In this document: in pieces, positions 1-11,027 of the stretch
Position numbering within the stretch: position 1 is the stretch's first letter
Layout of the letters: each line of letters begins with the position of its first letter
DNA from: Aphelidium insulamus
Taxonomy: Eukaryota; Aphelidiomycota; Aphelidea; Aphelidiaceae
DNA length: 46,932 bases
Direction: 5' to 3'
Assembly (NCBI GenBank): GCA_036784855.1
Contig: JAZDSV010000078.1
Location: 1 to 46,932 of the forward strand
The notes under the pieces: model-generated
The model's database searches: none
What the model was told of the DNA's origin: nothing
Seen by the model: only the letters and a program-made list of their open reading frames with translations
Made by a program: the position numbers and the translations under genes

Positions 1-525
1 AGATTGACGAGGCGCGACTTTGCATGGCACGGCACAATGCCGAGGTTTATGGCGTGCCGGCTGACAAGATCCTATTCCTGCACGCCGATTTTTTCGCCAC
101 TGTGGACAGCATAGCGGCGATGAAGGCAAGATTATGCAAGCGTGTACCTGCATCCATGTATAACACATGAGTGTTCAGCCAGACGCCGTGTTTCTGTCAC
201 CGCCGTGGGGCGGTCCTGGTTACGCTGCCGACTCTCATTACCAGCTGTCCAGCATTCTTCCCGTGGACGGGTTGGTTGACATACAAGATGGAGACTTATT
301 GGTATATACTTATCATGCAGTGCCACACTATTCCACACAGTCCGTGAGAGGCTGACGGGCAACATTGCATACTTTTTGCCGCGCAACACCAACATTCCAG
401 ACTTGCAGCGCTTGTTGACGGGAGGCGCCGACGAGTCAGGGACAGGGATGGAGGTGGAACAGCATTATCTCTCCGGTAAGCTAAAGACCCTGGCCGTGTA
501 CTTTGGCGCGCTGGCTCGTCGCTGA
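1..525 (+). CDS. TGS1: Trimethylguanosine synthase, C-terminal part (partial at window edge)
   Basis: Methyltransferase that converts the m7G cap of snRNAs and snoRNAs to 2,2,7-trimethylguanosine. The diagnostic catalytic motif SPPWGGPGY is read just after 200, preceded by a segment like other TGS1 proteins (ARHNAEVYG). It is followed by NIAYFLPRN and a C-terminal KLKTLAVYFG, the usual end of the family. My model has exons 3-125, 179-301 and 349-525 (TGA 523-525). The first intron (126-178) begins with GC rather than GT. The second acceptor (after GTGAG at 348) is chosen because it alone keeps the frame. The N-terminal half lies outside the window. Family assignment is secure; exon edges are inferred. 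Confidence 0.9.
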
Positions 526-586
526 AATAGACAGATATTGAGAGTTACAGAGCTGTGACTGTTGTCATACATATCACACTACACAC

Positions 587-1802
587 ATGACACGGCCACG
601 GACAGCGCCAGTTCTAACGTGCCGGCTGGACAGCGTCCGTTTGCTGTCTAATCTGCTGCGATGCATTGCCATACAGGAGGTGTGTGTGTGTCGTTCTTTG
701 TCTCGTTCTGGCTGTACTGACGCGCGTCTCACGTGCAGACGGCCACATTTACCGCCAGCGCTGCGGGGCTGCAAATACGCGTGGATCTCGGGCAGAGTGT
801 ACAGGCACAGACCCTGCTGCAGCAATCGCTCTTTCGTGAGTACGCATACACCGCACCTGATGGTGGCAGCGAGGGTGGTGGTGTCACGGAGGTAGTCGTT
901 CGTGGTGCAGCTGAAGGTGTTGCTGCAGTGTCTGAATGTGTTTGGACACGCCAAGAATGCTGGTGTCGCGTCCGTGGCTGGCACCGTCGCGGCGGCAGGG
1001 AATGCTGCAAGTGCAGTCAGGCCGTCCACAGCCGGAATGGACGATGAGACGGCATTGCGCATGGTGTACATGGGCGAGGGGAGCCCGCTGGAGTGCATGT
1101 AGGTGGCATCGTCATGAGTCATCATCAAGTAATGCCATTGGGAGCAGACTGGAGGACCAGGGTGTGGTGACGGTGTGTCGGCTGTCCACATTTGTCGAGA
1201 CCGATATCCCACCGCCCATTCCGTTCATGGACAGCCCTGTTCATTGTCGACTGATCATTCAGGTGTGTCAGTATGGATACATATGTATGTTGGATATAAA
1301 TATATACGTATGCATCTGCATTCTGAGTATTTACTTATGTTACCTTTTCATCCAGTCTGCATGGATGAGGGAGGCGATGCAAAGCATTGACGGGTCGGCC
1401 GAGTTTGTGGAGATGCTGTTTGCACCACAGCAGCCATTCTTCCAGCTGGCCGTGCACGGTCTCACCGGCACCAGCGAGGTAAATTAATCACCTGCCAACA
1501 TATAATTATACTTAATTAGTAGACATCGTACAACAAGGACTCGGATGTGATCGAGTACTTTATCTGTCCGGCTGAGAGGCGGCACCGGTTCCGAGTGTCA
1601 ACTATGGCGCACTGTCGACATGCGCTGGAACTGTCGGTCAAGGTGTCTATCAGAACAAATGACCGAGGCTATCTGTCCATGCAGTTCATGGTGGTGCCGT
1701 CGAAAGCGGCTGCCAGAATGTGTGTGTGTGTCCAGTTCGCCTCAGGAGCAGGTGGCATTTGTAGAGTTTCTGATGGCGTCGCTTGAAGAGGATTTGGCCT
1801 AG
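587..1802 (+). CDS. RAD1: RAD1 checkpoint clamp subunit (9-1-1 complex), with two apparent frameshifts
   Basis: PCNA-like subunit of the RAD9-RAD1-HUS1 clamp loaded at DNA damage in the nucleus. Matches to the family run along the gene: SVQAQTLLQQSLFREY, VLLQCLNVFG, ALRMVYMG, GVVTVCRLST, VSIRTNDRGYLSMQ and QVAFVEFLM. Exons: 587-679, 739-1098, 1148-1262, 1356-1478, 1523-1802. The ATG at 587 is chosen because it leads straight into the conserved first strand (RLDSVRLLSNLL). Two breaks are visible. At about 902-906 one extra G puts VVVR out of frame with VQLKVLLQCL. In the (GT)n run at about 1718-1735 the frame must shift to reach the conserved C-terminal VAFVEF. No intron of realistic length explains either. 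Either the copy is decaying or these are assembly indels. Confidence 0.85.
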
Positions 1803-1838
1803 TTGGAGGCTCATACTGTACAATAGATTTGCAATTAA

Positions 1839-2145
1839 CATACATACATACATACATACATACATACATGCATACACACACACATGCATACATACATACA
1901 TACATACCATACATACTATATACATACATACATACATACATACATACATACACACACACATACATACATACATACATACACACATACATACATACATACA
2001 TACATACACACATACATACATACATACACATACATACATACATACATACATACACACATACATACATACATACACACACATACATACATACATACATACA
2101 TACATACATACATACATACATACATACATACATACATACATACAT

Positions 2146-2176
<31 letters not shown>

Positions 2177-2316
2177 TACATACATACATACACACATACA
2201 TACATACATACATACACACATACACACACACACACACATACATACACACATACACACACATACATACATACATACACACATACATACATACATACATACA
2301 TACATACATACATACA
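1839..2316 (+). repeat. Long (CATA)n / (CA)n microsatellite
   Basis: About 480 bp of almost pure CATA tetramers interspersed with short CA runs, lying between the RAD1 stop and the heme lyase start. It is open in all frames of both strands (HTYI or MYVC repeats), so the long reading frames here are artefacts of the repeat and not genes. Confidence 0.97.
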
Positions 2317-2392
2317 GTTAATACATACATCCAACTATGGACATATAACGTAGACAGCGACATATCACGCGACAGAGAACAGTCAATCAACC

Positions 2393-3485
2393 ATGACGAC
2401 AGAGACAGCGTGTCCTTATGCAGCGCCGTCGGCAGAGATGTCTGACGCGCATAGCACCGCCGAGGCACCACAGCAGTGCCCATACTCGGCAGGCGGTCAG
2501 GGCACCGAGTCACCGGGCATGTCACCGCTGATGCAGCACGCGTTGGCCGCAAAGCAGCGCGCGCCCCTAGTCCCGCTGACGTACGTGGACCCGGACGACA
2601 CTGCCGCCAACATACCAACTGTCGACATGGATGCCGCGCGTCGTAATGGTGCCGCTGCACTGGACGCGGCACCCAGTCCCGCCAGCCACGGCACCGACGA
2701 CGACGACGGGTTGCCGCGCATGCGCCAGGTGTCCAGCATACCGCGCTCCACCGTCACAGGCGACCCGCGTGCCGGCACAGCCTCAACGACGATGGAGCAG
2801 CATGCGGCCGCGGCACAAGCAGGCAACGGCGCCGACGAAGAGTACTGGATGTACCCGTCGCAGCAGCAGTTCTACCGCGCCATGAAGCGCAAGAACTATG
2901 AGCCGCGACCCGAGGACATGCAGGTGGTGGTGCCCATGCACAACGCCGTCAATGAGATGGCATGGCGGCACATTCTGCGCTGGGAGAGCAGGCATTGCGA
3001 GTACGTAGGTGTTTATGTGGTATTATTGAGCTGAATGCGCTTGGCAGTGAGTGCGCACACCCAAAGTTGAAGCAGTTCACGGGGCGCCCAGCAGACATGA
3101 GTCCCAAGGCGCGCTTCCTCTCCACCGTTCTTGGGTACATTACACACACATATATCTTTATAGTATATATACATAATGTTCACATATCAGGGCCACCGCG
3201 CCGTTTGATAGGCACGACTGGGTGGTGGACAGGTGCGGCAAGGATGTGCGCTATGTGCTCGACTTTTATACTGGGCACCGGAGCGCCGATAAAGCCGAGG
3301 CTGACGCTGGCGATGACGGCAACAGCAACAGCACACGGCCACAGCCGCCACTGGTGGCCATGCATTTGGACGTGCGACCGGCACTGGACTCTCCGCAGGC
3401 ATGCCTGGACCGCCTGGCAGTGTGTGCAGAAGACATGTGGCGCGATGCCGGCTCCATGTGGCGACGCCTCTGGAACTGGGAATAG
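2393..3485 (+). CDS. HCCS: Cytochrome c-type heme lyase (holocytochrome c synthase)
   Basis: Mitochondrial intermembrane-space enzyme that attaches heme covalently to apocytochrome c. Two Cys-Pro heme-regulatory motifs (ACPYA and QCPYS) sit near the N terminus. They are followed by a low-complexity stretch and the family core: EEYWMYPSQQQFYRAM, VVPMHNAVNEMAW, ILRWESRH, HPKLKQFTGRP, SPKARF and PFDRHDWVVDRCG, then a D-F-Y motif. Exons: 2393-3000, 3048-3134 and 3191-3485, joined by GT-AG introns of 47 and 56 nt. The ATG at 2393 lies just after the CATA array and precedes the first CP motif. The protein has about 330 residues with an insert near the C terminus rich in D, N and S. The frame is intact. 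Confidence 0.95.
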
Positions 3486-3566
3486 ACGCGGTGGTAGATT
3501 ATTTCAGACAATGGCATTACGTCTTGTGCACTACATAGCAGCCGTAGCCTAAACATCCATCACCAA

Positions 3567-4504
3567 ATGCACGCTACTATTGTCGCGTTGCTGCTCAGCG
3601 CATGTCTGCAGGCTGTACATGCAGTTAGCACAGTTAGCAGCGCCGATTTATGGAACCGTGCCATGGTCCCCGATGAGCCTGACACGGATGACGACGCAGA
3701 CGGCGATATGGACGATGAGGGAGGAGTGGATGTGGATGACGACGCGCCTCCCGCCGTCGCACCACGTTCAATTTATTGGCTCGGCGACAAGTTGCAACTA
3801 GCACGCAACACCCCAGTGCCACTATCGCAGCTGGTTGGTGCGAATGGCGACGTCGGCGACACCCTTCTAGTCGCGTTGGGCAGATATTCATATTCTCGTT
3901 GTCGCGACTTTCGTGCGAGATTCACGGTTACGCTACACATGGAAGATATGCATAATTCCAATGGACGCCTGACAATCGACTACTTTGCAGTGGATTACGC
4001 CACTGTGGACCACGTCAACACATACACCGACAATTTATTCCATTGCTTGAACGAGATCTTTCTCGCTTCGTCTAGCATGGCTTATGGTTATCCCGAAGTT
4101 GGAAATGTCTATTTCAGAAACACGCCTCTGAATCGACAGCAAATCACTTCGCCAGTGTGCAGTTGATATTACTTGCTACTCAGTATGCTGATAATTTGCC
4201 ACGTTGCGCCATGGTAGCCGCTGGCCTGGCGCGCTGGTTGAGTTGCATGGAAACCGTGTGGCAGTTCATATTGAGCAATACCCAGAATGAACTTGTATTC
4301 CGGCACCTGGTATGTTGCTTGGTGTATGTGTACGCTAGTAAATTATGTAACAAACTACGGCGCAAGCTGCCCGAGCAAGCAGAAACTGTCCTACTTCTTG
4401 CAATGCGTGACGAGGCGCGGATTACAATGATTAACCGCCTCCGGCAATCATATCCCGGTGCTGCGTTGCCAAGACTAGACTCGTACGGCGTCGTCCAGTC
4501 CTGA
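3567..4504 (+). CDS. Predicted secreted acidic protein, function unknown
   Basis: The first 19 residues look like a cleavable signal peptide (hydrophobic LLLSACLQAV ending in A-x-A). A strongly acidic run follows at about residues 30-60 (many D, with DDDADGDMDDEG). The middle contains regular beta-like sequence (FTVTLHMEDM, RLTIDYFAVDY). The reading frame reaches a stop at 4166. A GT-AG intron at 4107-4162 (56 nt, phase 0) instead joins it to a second open stretch ending at 4504, giving about 290 residues with a hydrophobic segment near VCCLVYVYA. I do not recognise the family. It starts 81 bp after HCCS on the same strand and opens a block of three unfamiliar genes. Confidence 0.5.
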
Positions 4505-4791
4505 CACTGACTGCGATTGCCGGCAATGCTACGTGTGAAATAGAGACGAAGAATATAGCCGAGGACAAGCTCGCAAAACCATTCTCTGTAACTTTACTGC
4601 ACACGTACACAATGCATCTGTGGTTAGCATCGTCCATTGCACACTTTGTGATACCACGGTGACGTGCATGCCCGCGCGCGATGTCGAGCTCACAGTGCCG
4701 GGGGAAGACATTTCAGCAGCGCAATCTGTTCTAACTGGTGATGTGCCACTTGGTGACGCGTCCGCGCACAGCTTGACATCTGATTTGGAGC

Positions 4792-5874
4792 ATGATCGCG
4801 CCGTCCAGCATTCTGCGCGCCACGAATTCGACCAGCTGCGTGACGATGCATGCAGCCGGGCTATTCAACCTCGGAGACAGCACGCAGTGGATGAAAGACG
4901 CTATCGCCGCCGGGGACACAACCACCATGCAATGGTTGTATGACAGGGGCGCACAGTTTGACGAACATTGTGCTGATCTTGCTGTTGAACGCGACAACAT
5001 GGACGCGTTCCAATGGCTGGCAGCTAACAAGTGTCCGATTGAATTCTTGGTGGGTCAGCGAATAGCTCGCGATGGAAATTTAACTGCTTTGCAAATTGCG
5101 CATGCCGCCGGCATGAGACTCTATTCGCTGATGTGTTCACGTGCTGCAACTCATGGACACACGCACGTCGTAAAATGGCTGCACGAGCATGGGGGTAAGT
5201 GGGGAAGGAACTCGGCGTTGGACGCCGCGCGGGGAGGTCACTTTGATACCCTCGATTATCTTCTCGCACATGGCTGCGATTTTCTACCATTTGAAATCTA
5301 CCTGAAAGATGCTGCTCCTGAAGCGCGTCTCCGCTTGTTGGAATGGGCCCGCATTAATGAATTTGACCTGTCAAGAGTTCCAGCTGAAGCCGCTCGATAC
5401 GGAGATATTGAAGTGTTGGAGTGGCTACGATCAATTGACGTTTCACTTGCTAGCTGTGCTGCTCACGCTGCTGGCGCTGGTCAACTTGATGTGTTAGAGT
5501 GGCTACTGGCTGCCAAACTGCCGCTGATAGGAGCCGATGCGGCCGCTGCGGCCTCGGGCAAAATTGAAGTTCTCGACTGGCTGCTGTCCGTCAAGTATCC
5601 CATGCAGGATGCGTATGTCGCTGCTGCTCGCGCCAATAAGCTGGATGTTCTCAATTGGCTGCGCAGTAATCAGTTCCCATGGAATGACCGAGTGGGCGTT
5701 GCAGCCGCTGAGGCCAATAAGTTTGAGGTGCTCAAGTGGCTTCATAGCCATGGTTACAAGTTTAATCGGGCCGTTTTGCACGCGGCCTATAAATTGGGGC
5801 GTGGTAGAAGAAGCAACATCGATAATGATATCTACAATTGGCTGCGGGATGCCATGCAGATGAAAGACCTGTAG
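4792..5874 (+). CDS. Ankyrin-repeat protein
   Basis: A single-exon protein of 360 residues made of repeats of about 30 residues with the signature xxLDVLEWLxxxKxP followed by AAAxxG. Examples are GDIEVLEWL, GQLDVLEWL, GKIEVLDWL and NKLDVLNWL. This is the atypical ankyrin variety common in large lineage-specific families of protists and giant viruses. No F-box or kinase partner domain is visible. The ATG at 4792 is the first in frame. About ten repeats run to near the C terminus, ending IYNWLRDAM. It is intronless, unlike its conserved neighbours, and sits in the same-strand block 3.5-7.7 kb. Role unknown; probably protein binding. Confidence 0.8.
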   Translation: MIAPSSILRATNSTSCVTMHAAGLFNLGDSTQWMKDAIAAGDTTTMQWLYDRGAQFDEHCADLAVERDNMDAFQWLAANKCPIEFLVGQRIARDGNLTALQIAHAAGMRLYSLMCSRAATHGHTHVVKWLHEHGGKWGRNSALDAARGGHFDTLDYLLAHGCDFLPFEIYLKDAAPEARLRLLEWARINEFDLSRVPAEAARYGDIEVLEWLRSIDVSLASCAAHAAGAGQLDVLEWLLAAKLPLIGADAAAAASGKIEVLDWLLSVKYPMQDAYVAAARANKLDVLNWLRSNQFPWNDRVGVAAAEANKFEVLKWLHSHGYKFNRAVLHAAYKLGRGRRSNIDNDIYNWLRDAMQMKDL

Positions 5875-6432
5875 GGTACTTCTCTCCCCGCGTGCGGAAA
5901 ATCTTCAATTAAACAATTCCAGGCAATTCAAGCAAATGAAGCCAGTAGTAATAATTGCTTTATAGTACATGAGAAAGAGGACATCGGGACTGTCAATGGC
6001 CGGATCATTTGCGCACTTTGTCCACTTAGTAGCGCAATAGTTGTTGGCCAGGAACTCAGTGAGCAAAACGACAAGCACAGGCGATTCGTCCTCATTTAGA
6101 TGAGACTTGAGGTTAAGCGCACAATTATCACTCCGCCTAGAGAGCATGATAGTCTTACCTAGGAGAATTTAAATAATGAGCTCCAAGTTCGTCGTCTCTT
6201 ACGTCGGACTACAGCACCACAACCGCGGTTTTATTTTAAATTTGTGTGACTAAAATCCGATGCAGCCTCATCATCAATGGCATCCGTATCTAGTAAACTC
6301 CTGGTTGCGCGTTACCAGATGCTCAGACAGCTTGCTTTCCACCACCTCGATTGTTCAGTGATGGCAACGGATGATTGTCCATCATCCAATCATCTTCATG
6401 ACCACACATTGTCCTAAACGAGCTTCAGGGGT
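5875..6432. other. No supported gene (unassigned AT-rich spacer)
   Basis: Between the ankyrin gene and the next coding segment I see no supported gene. A minus-strand frame of 80 codons (5905-6147) starts with ATG but matches nothing I know. A plus-strand frame from an ATG near 6280 runs about 45 codons to a TAA before 6420 and could be a leader exon of the next gene. Confidence 0.4.
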
Positions 6433-7653
6433 AACCTCATCAAAACGATGCGAAAACGTGCAAATATTTTCTGCAATACTACGTGCCACAATTTGAAAAT
6501 ACTGGCAAATATCCTGATTCTGGCAGTGTCCACCATTTCCATGCGCCATGTCGCAGCTTCCCGATTTGTGATCCTCACGTTCAGATAACTGGTTATCGCG
6601 AGCGTAATGGAGACTTGATGCATCGCGTGATGAGCTTCAAAATCTAAGTTTACATTTTTGGCGACCAGCAAGAAATTGCAGTTTCTGCTGCGCATTGGTC
6701 AGTTGAAGTTTCTGTTTACGATAAGACTCGCAAAGTCTACCATTATCCAAAACCCTTGGCGGGAATCCCGTTCCAGCTTCGCTTTAATGTTTTCGACAAC
6801 TTCGTTCTCGGGCCGGAGGAGAACGTGCACTGGTCATACTTAAAAGCAAATTACCTTCTTGCTGTGCGAGTTTATGGTGAAAACCGCGATCGATTGCTGT
6901 GTGAGAGAGTTGTTGACAATATTTCGCCGCTGCATCAGCGCTCACAATATATCAATAAGCCGCACCAAAATGCACTGAAATACCATGCACCTGGGTACAA
7001 TACTGCTAATTTTGACGCTGATAATGCCGAGCATCGTCTGATCGCCTCAGAAACAGCCATTTATCGGGGTCCAGATGGTTTTGTGGATAATTCACTTTTT
7101 TTTATGCGTCCTCGAGCTCAACCTTTCAGTCATGCGGAATTAGAAAAAATTCGAAATGGAATTATTGGAGCGAAGAAAGTATTGAAGGGTGAACTGCGTG
7201 CAATTACTGTCCCGCTTATGCCACGTGAAGCTGACAAGATCTACGAGGATAAAGCAGCGGTTCAAATAGTTTCAGTGGCAATCGAGGTTGCTACACTTTG
7301 TGATACGCGCCAAGGTATCGAGGATCGATTGCCAACAAATGAGCTCGCAGCGTCTGCACTAGCCTTGGCTAGTATAAAGGTACCCTTTTGCGCTATATTG
7401 ATGATTTGTGATATTGTATGATACTAACGAATAGTTTCGGGCGCGCTATGTGCGTACAGTTTGTATGGCGAGCGTGCATTGCACAGCAGGCTTCATTGAA
7501 CTGGTCACGCCAAATTTTGCTTGCGACTGGTTGGAAATTATGGCAAAAACCAGGGATAATATTCGATACAACATGTACGAGGTGTATCTCAAACGACATC
7601 TGAGTCCTCCAGTGGCAACGCCGTGGTGGAAATGGAAGGTGAAGAAAATGTAG
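6433..7653 (+). CDS. Unknown protein, multi-exon, start not resolved
   Basis: Open sequence from 6433 includes ICDPHVQITGYRE. A 45-nt GT-AG intron (6604-6648) removes an in-frame TAA and joins it to LYIFGDQQEIAV. A long exon, 6649-7379, follows. A second GT-AG intron (7380-7434) contains a perfect TACTAAC branch site. The last exon is 7435-7653, ending in the basic WWKWKVKKM. The middle has the look of a folded beta-rich domain (VEVSVYDKTRKVYHY, PFQLRFNVFDNFV, NYLLAVRVYGENRD). I do not recognise a family, and any link to a DNA-binding beta-fold would be a guess. The first exon(s) and start codon are not identified. Consistent splicing argues that the gene is real and not debris. Confidence 0.55.
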
Positions 7654-7849
7654 CCATGCATTGTATCATGGGCAAGGGTATATGCTACGACACATGAGGC
7701 TGCAAATATCACCATACCGGTGGCCACAGATTTCAGAGCCATGTAGCCGCATTATAGACATAGCAAAAAGATATTATGGTAAAAGCAATTTTGTTCGCTC
7801 CATGTGCAAAATATGATTTGCAGTTGCTTTCCCATAATCAGAACAGAGC

Positions 7850-9652
<1,803 letters not shown>

Positions 9653-9728
9653 TGATTATGAGGAACAACAATGAAGTAATAGTTGCAAGTTGCATATTTT
9701 ACAGGCATGTGTACGGAATCTAAATCTA

Positions 9729-10475
9729 CTATTGATGGCGGCCACGAACCAGCGCGTCCACAGAGCGCTGTTGTATGCCGTACAGGGCGCGGGCGGTGTC
9801 CAGATCAAATGCACCGTCGCCGTTGTCACTATCGCTGTCAACAGCGGATACCCGGGACAGCAAGTGCCCCATCAGCGCCGTGGAGTGATGGAGAGCCATC
9901 AGAAAGTCGGCGTCGTGGTCTTTATGGCGTAGTGGTGCATTATGTCGACGCGTTTGTGCCTTGTCCGTTGCCACTGTATCAGCGGTGCCGTGCCGGCTGT
10001 GTCGCTGTGCCGAATCACCTCCGCCATTAAGTGTGGAGCTGCGCAGGAATGAAGTGTCGTCCGGCGTGGGTGGAGTACTATGCTGCTGATGGTGGTGGTT
10101 GCGTGTGTGGGGACGCGTCGGTGAGGGGCTGGGCGATGATAGTACAGCAGCAGCATTGGCGGCGCTGTAAGAACCATCCATAAAGTGGTCACTGGTGCGG
10201 CAGAGGGGTGGCGGGGTACTGGACCGTGTGCGCATGAAGGACGTGGGCGACCCAGAGTCGGTGACGCCATCGCGCCAGTAATGCCGAGACGGTAGCCGGC
10301 GATAGGACCGCACATCATGACACCAGGACCCGGCGCCGGGAGAGTCCACCAGCATTGAGTGCCGACTATACGGTGACGGCGACGCGGCCGCCGACATCAG
10401 ACTGGCACACGTGGAGCAGTTGGCGTCGCGCGGCTGGATGAAGGGCGACTGCGCGGCATTGTCGGTCGGTGGCAT
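9729..10475 (-). CDS. Low-complexity hypothetical protein
   Basis: A minus-strand frame of about 248 codons from an ATG at 10475 to a TAG at 9729-9731. It lies tail-to-tail with RBBP4, whose stop is 93 bp away. The product is rich in Ser, Pro, His, Asp and Arg, with SPSPSPTRPHTRNHHHQQH in the middle and an acidic segment (SAVDSDSDNGDG) near the end. No domain is recognisable. The length and the ATG start support a real gene. GC-rich low-complexity sequence can leave such frames open by chance, so confidence is moderate. Confidence 0.45.
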   Translation of the reverse strand: MPPTDNAAQSPFIQPRDANCSTCASLMSAAASPSPYSRHSMLVDSPGAGSWCHDVRSYRRLPSRHYWRDGVTDSGSPTSFMRTRSSTPPPLCRTSDHFMDGSYSAANAAAVLSSPSPSPTRPHTRNHHHQQHSTPPTPDDTSFLRSSTLNGGGDSAQRHSRHGTADTVATDKAQTRRHNAPLRHKDHDADFLMALHHSTALMGHLLSRVSAVDSDSDNGDGAFDLDTARALYGIQQRSVDALVRGRHQ

Positions 10476-10597
10476 GCTGTGTGATAGATTGGGCTTGTGT
10501 AACACGGAAGCCGGAATACTAAATATTTACAACGTGGAGAATATCATTGTCATGTATGCGCCTCGAGTACGACGTAAAGGCAAGGAAACATTCGTTG

Positions 10598-10730
10598 GCA
10601 CACGGCATCGCTTAACAGCAGGGAGGTGTACGTCAAACTTATGGTACCTTTTGAGCGCAAGTGTATCGAGCCGACCTAATGAAGCTTCGGTTCACGGTTC
10701 CCCGGCCGCTAACCATCAAGTTAAGTTGGA
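10598..10730 (+). pseudogene. Decayed duplicate of an anoctamin exon
   Basis: Nucleotides 10598-10697 align closely with 14681-14781 of the intact anoctamin gene downstream. Both contain GGAGGTGTACGTCAA followed by TTTGAGCGCA and GAAGCTTCG. The copy reads EVYVKLMVPFER where the gene reads EVYVKIIVPFER. It has a frameshift and stop before MKLRF and an insertion of about 16 bp before ACCATCAAG. The rest of the anoctamin is absent. It is a partial duplicate on the same strand, separated from the parent by the Crinkler-like gene. Confidence 0.8.
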
Positions 10731-10770
10731 AATGGGAATTTTGTGGTTATCTCAACGCATCTACTAATAG

Positions 10771-11027
10771 CTCCCCCACAATAAAAACACTTTGGAGCAA
10801 GGCAAAACGAACTGCCAGTGCGACTGCTGACTGAGGAGCGCGCAATATGCGTCATAAAACCCACGCATGCCTGCCATAAGCGGGAAAATGTGTTCGCTTC
10901 AATATTGCTGGACTTCAATGAGTAGACAAGAACATTCAAAGAAGCGGCTCCGTAACGATACTGCGCCCACCACTGCTATGTTGGTTGGCAAACGTATTTG
11001 TCAGATTATTTAAGCACTAATTTATAG
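10771..11027. other. No supported gene; possible missing 5' end of the Crinkler-like gene
   Basis: No recognisable coding sequence or N-terminal Crinkler header is visible. The sequence ends in an AG (11026-11027) that fits an intron acceptor for the following exon, so an upstream exon may lie here or may have been lost. Confidence 0.4.

Noticed and set aside
1783-2672. Long reading frames on both strands (HTYI and MYVC repeat proteins)
   Set aside because: They are translations of the CATA/CA microsatellite, which has no stop in any frame; no codon bias or domain supports them.
6645-6647. In-frame stop in the unknown gene at 6.4-7.7 kb, suggesting a pseudogene
   Set aside because: A well-formed 45-nt GT-AG intron (6604-6648) removes it and keeps the frame.
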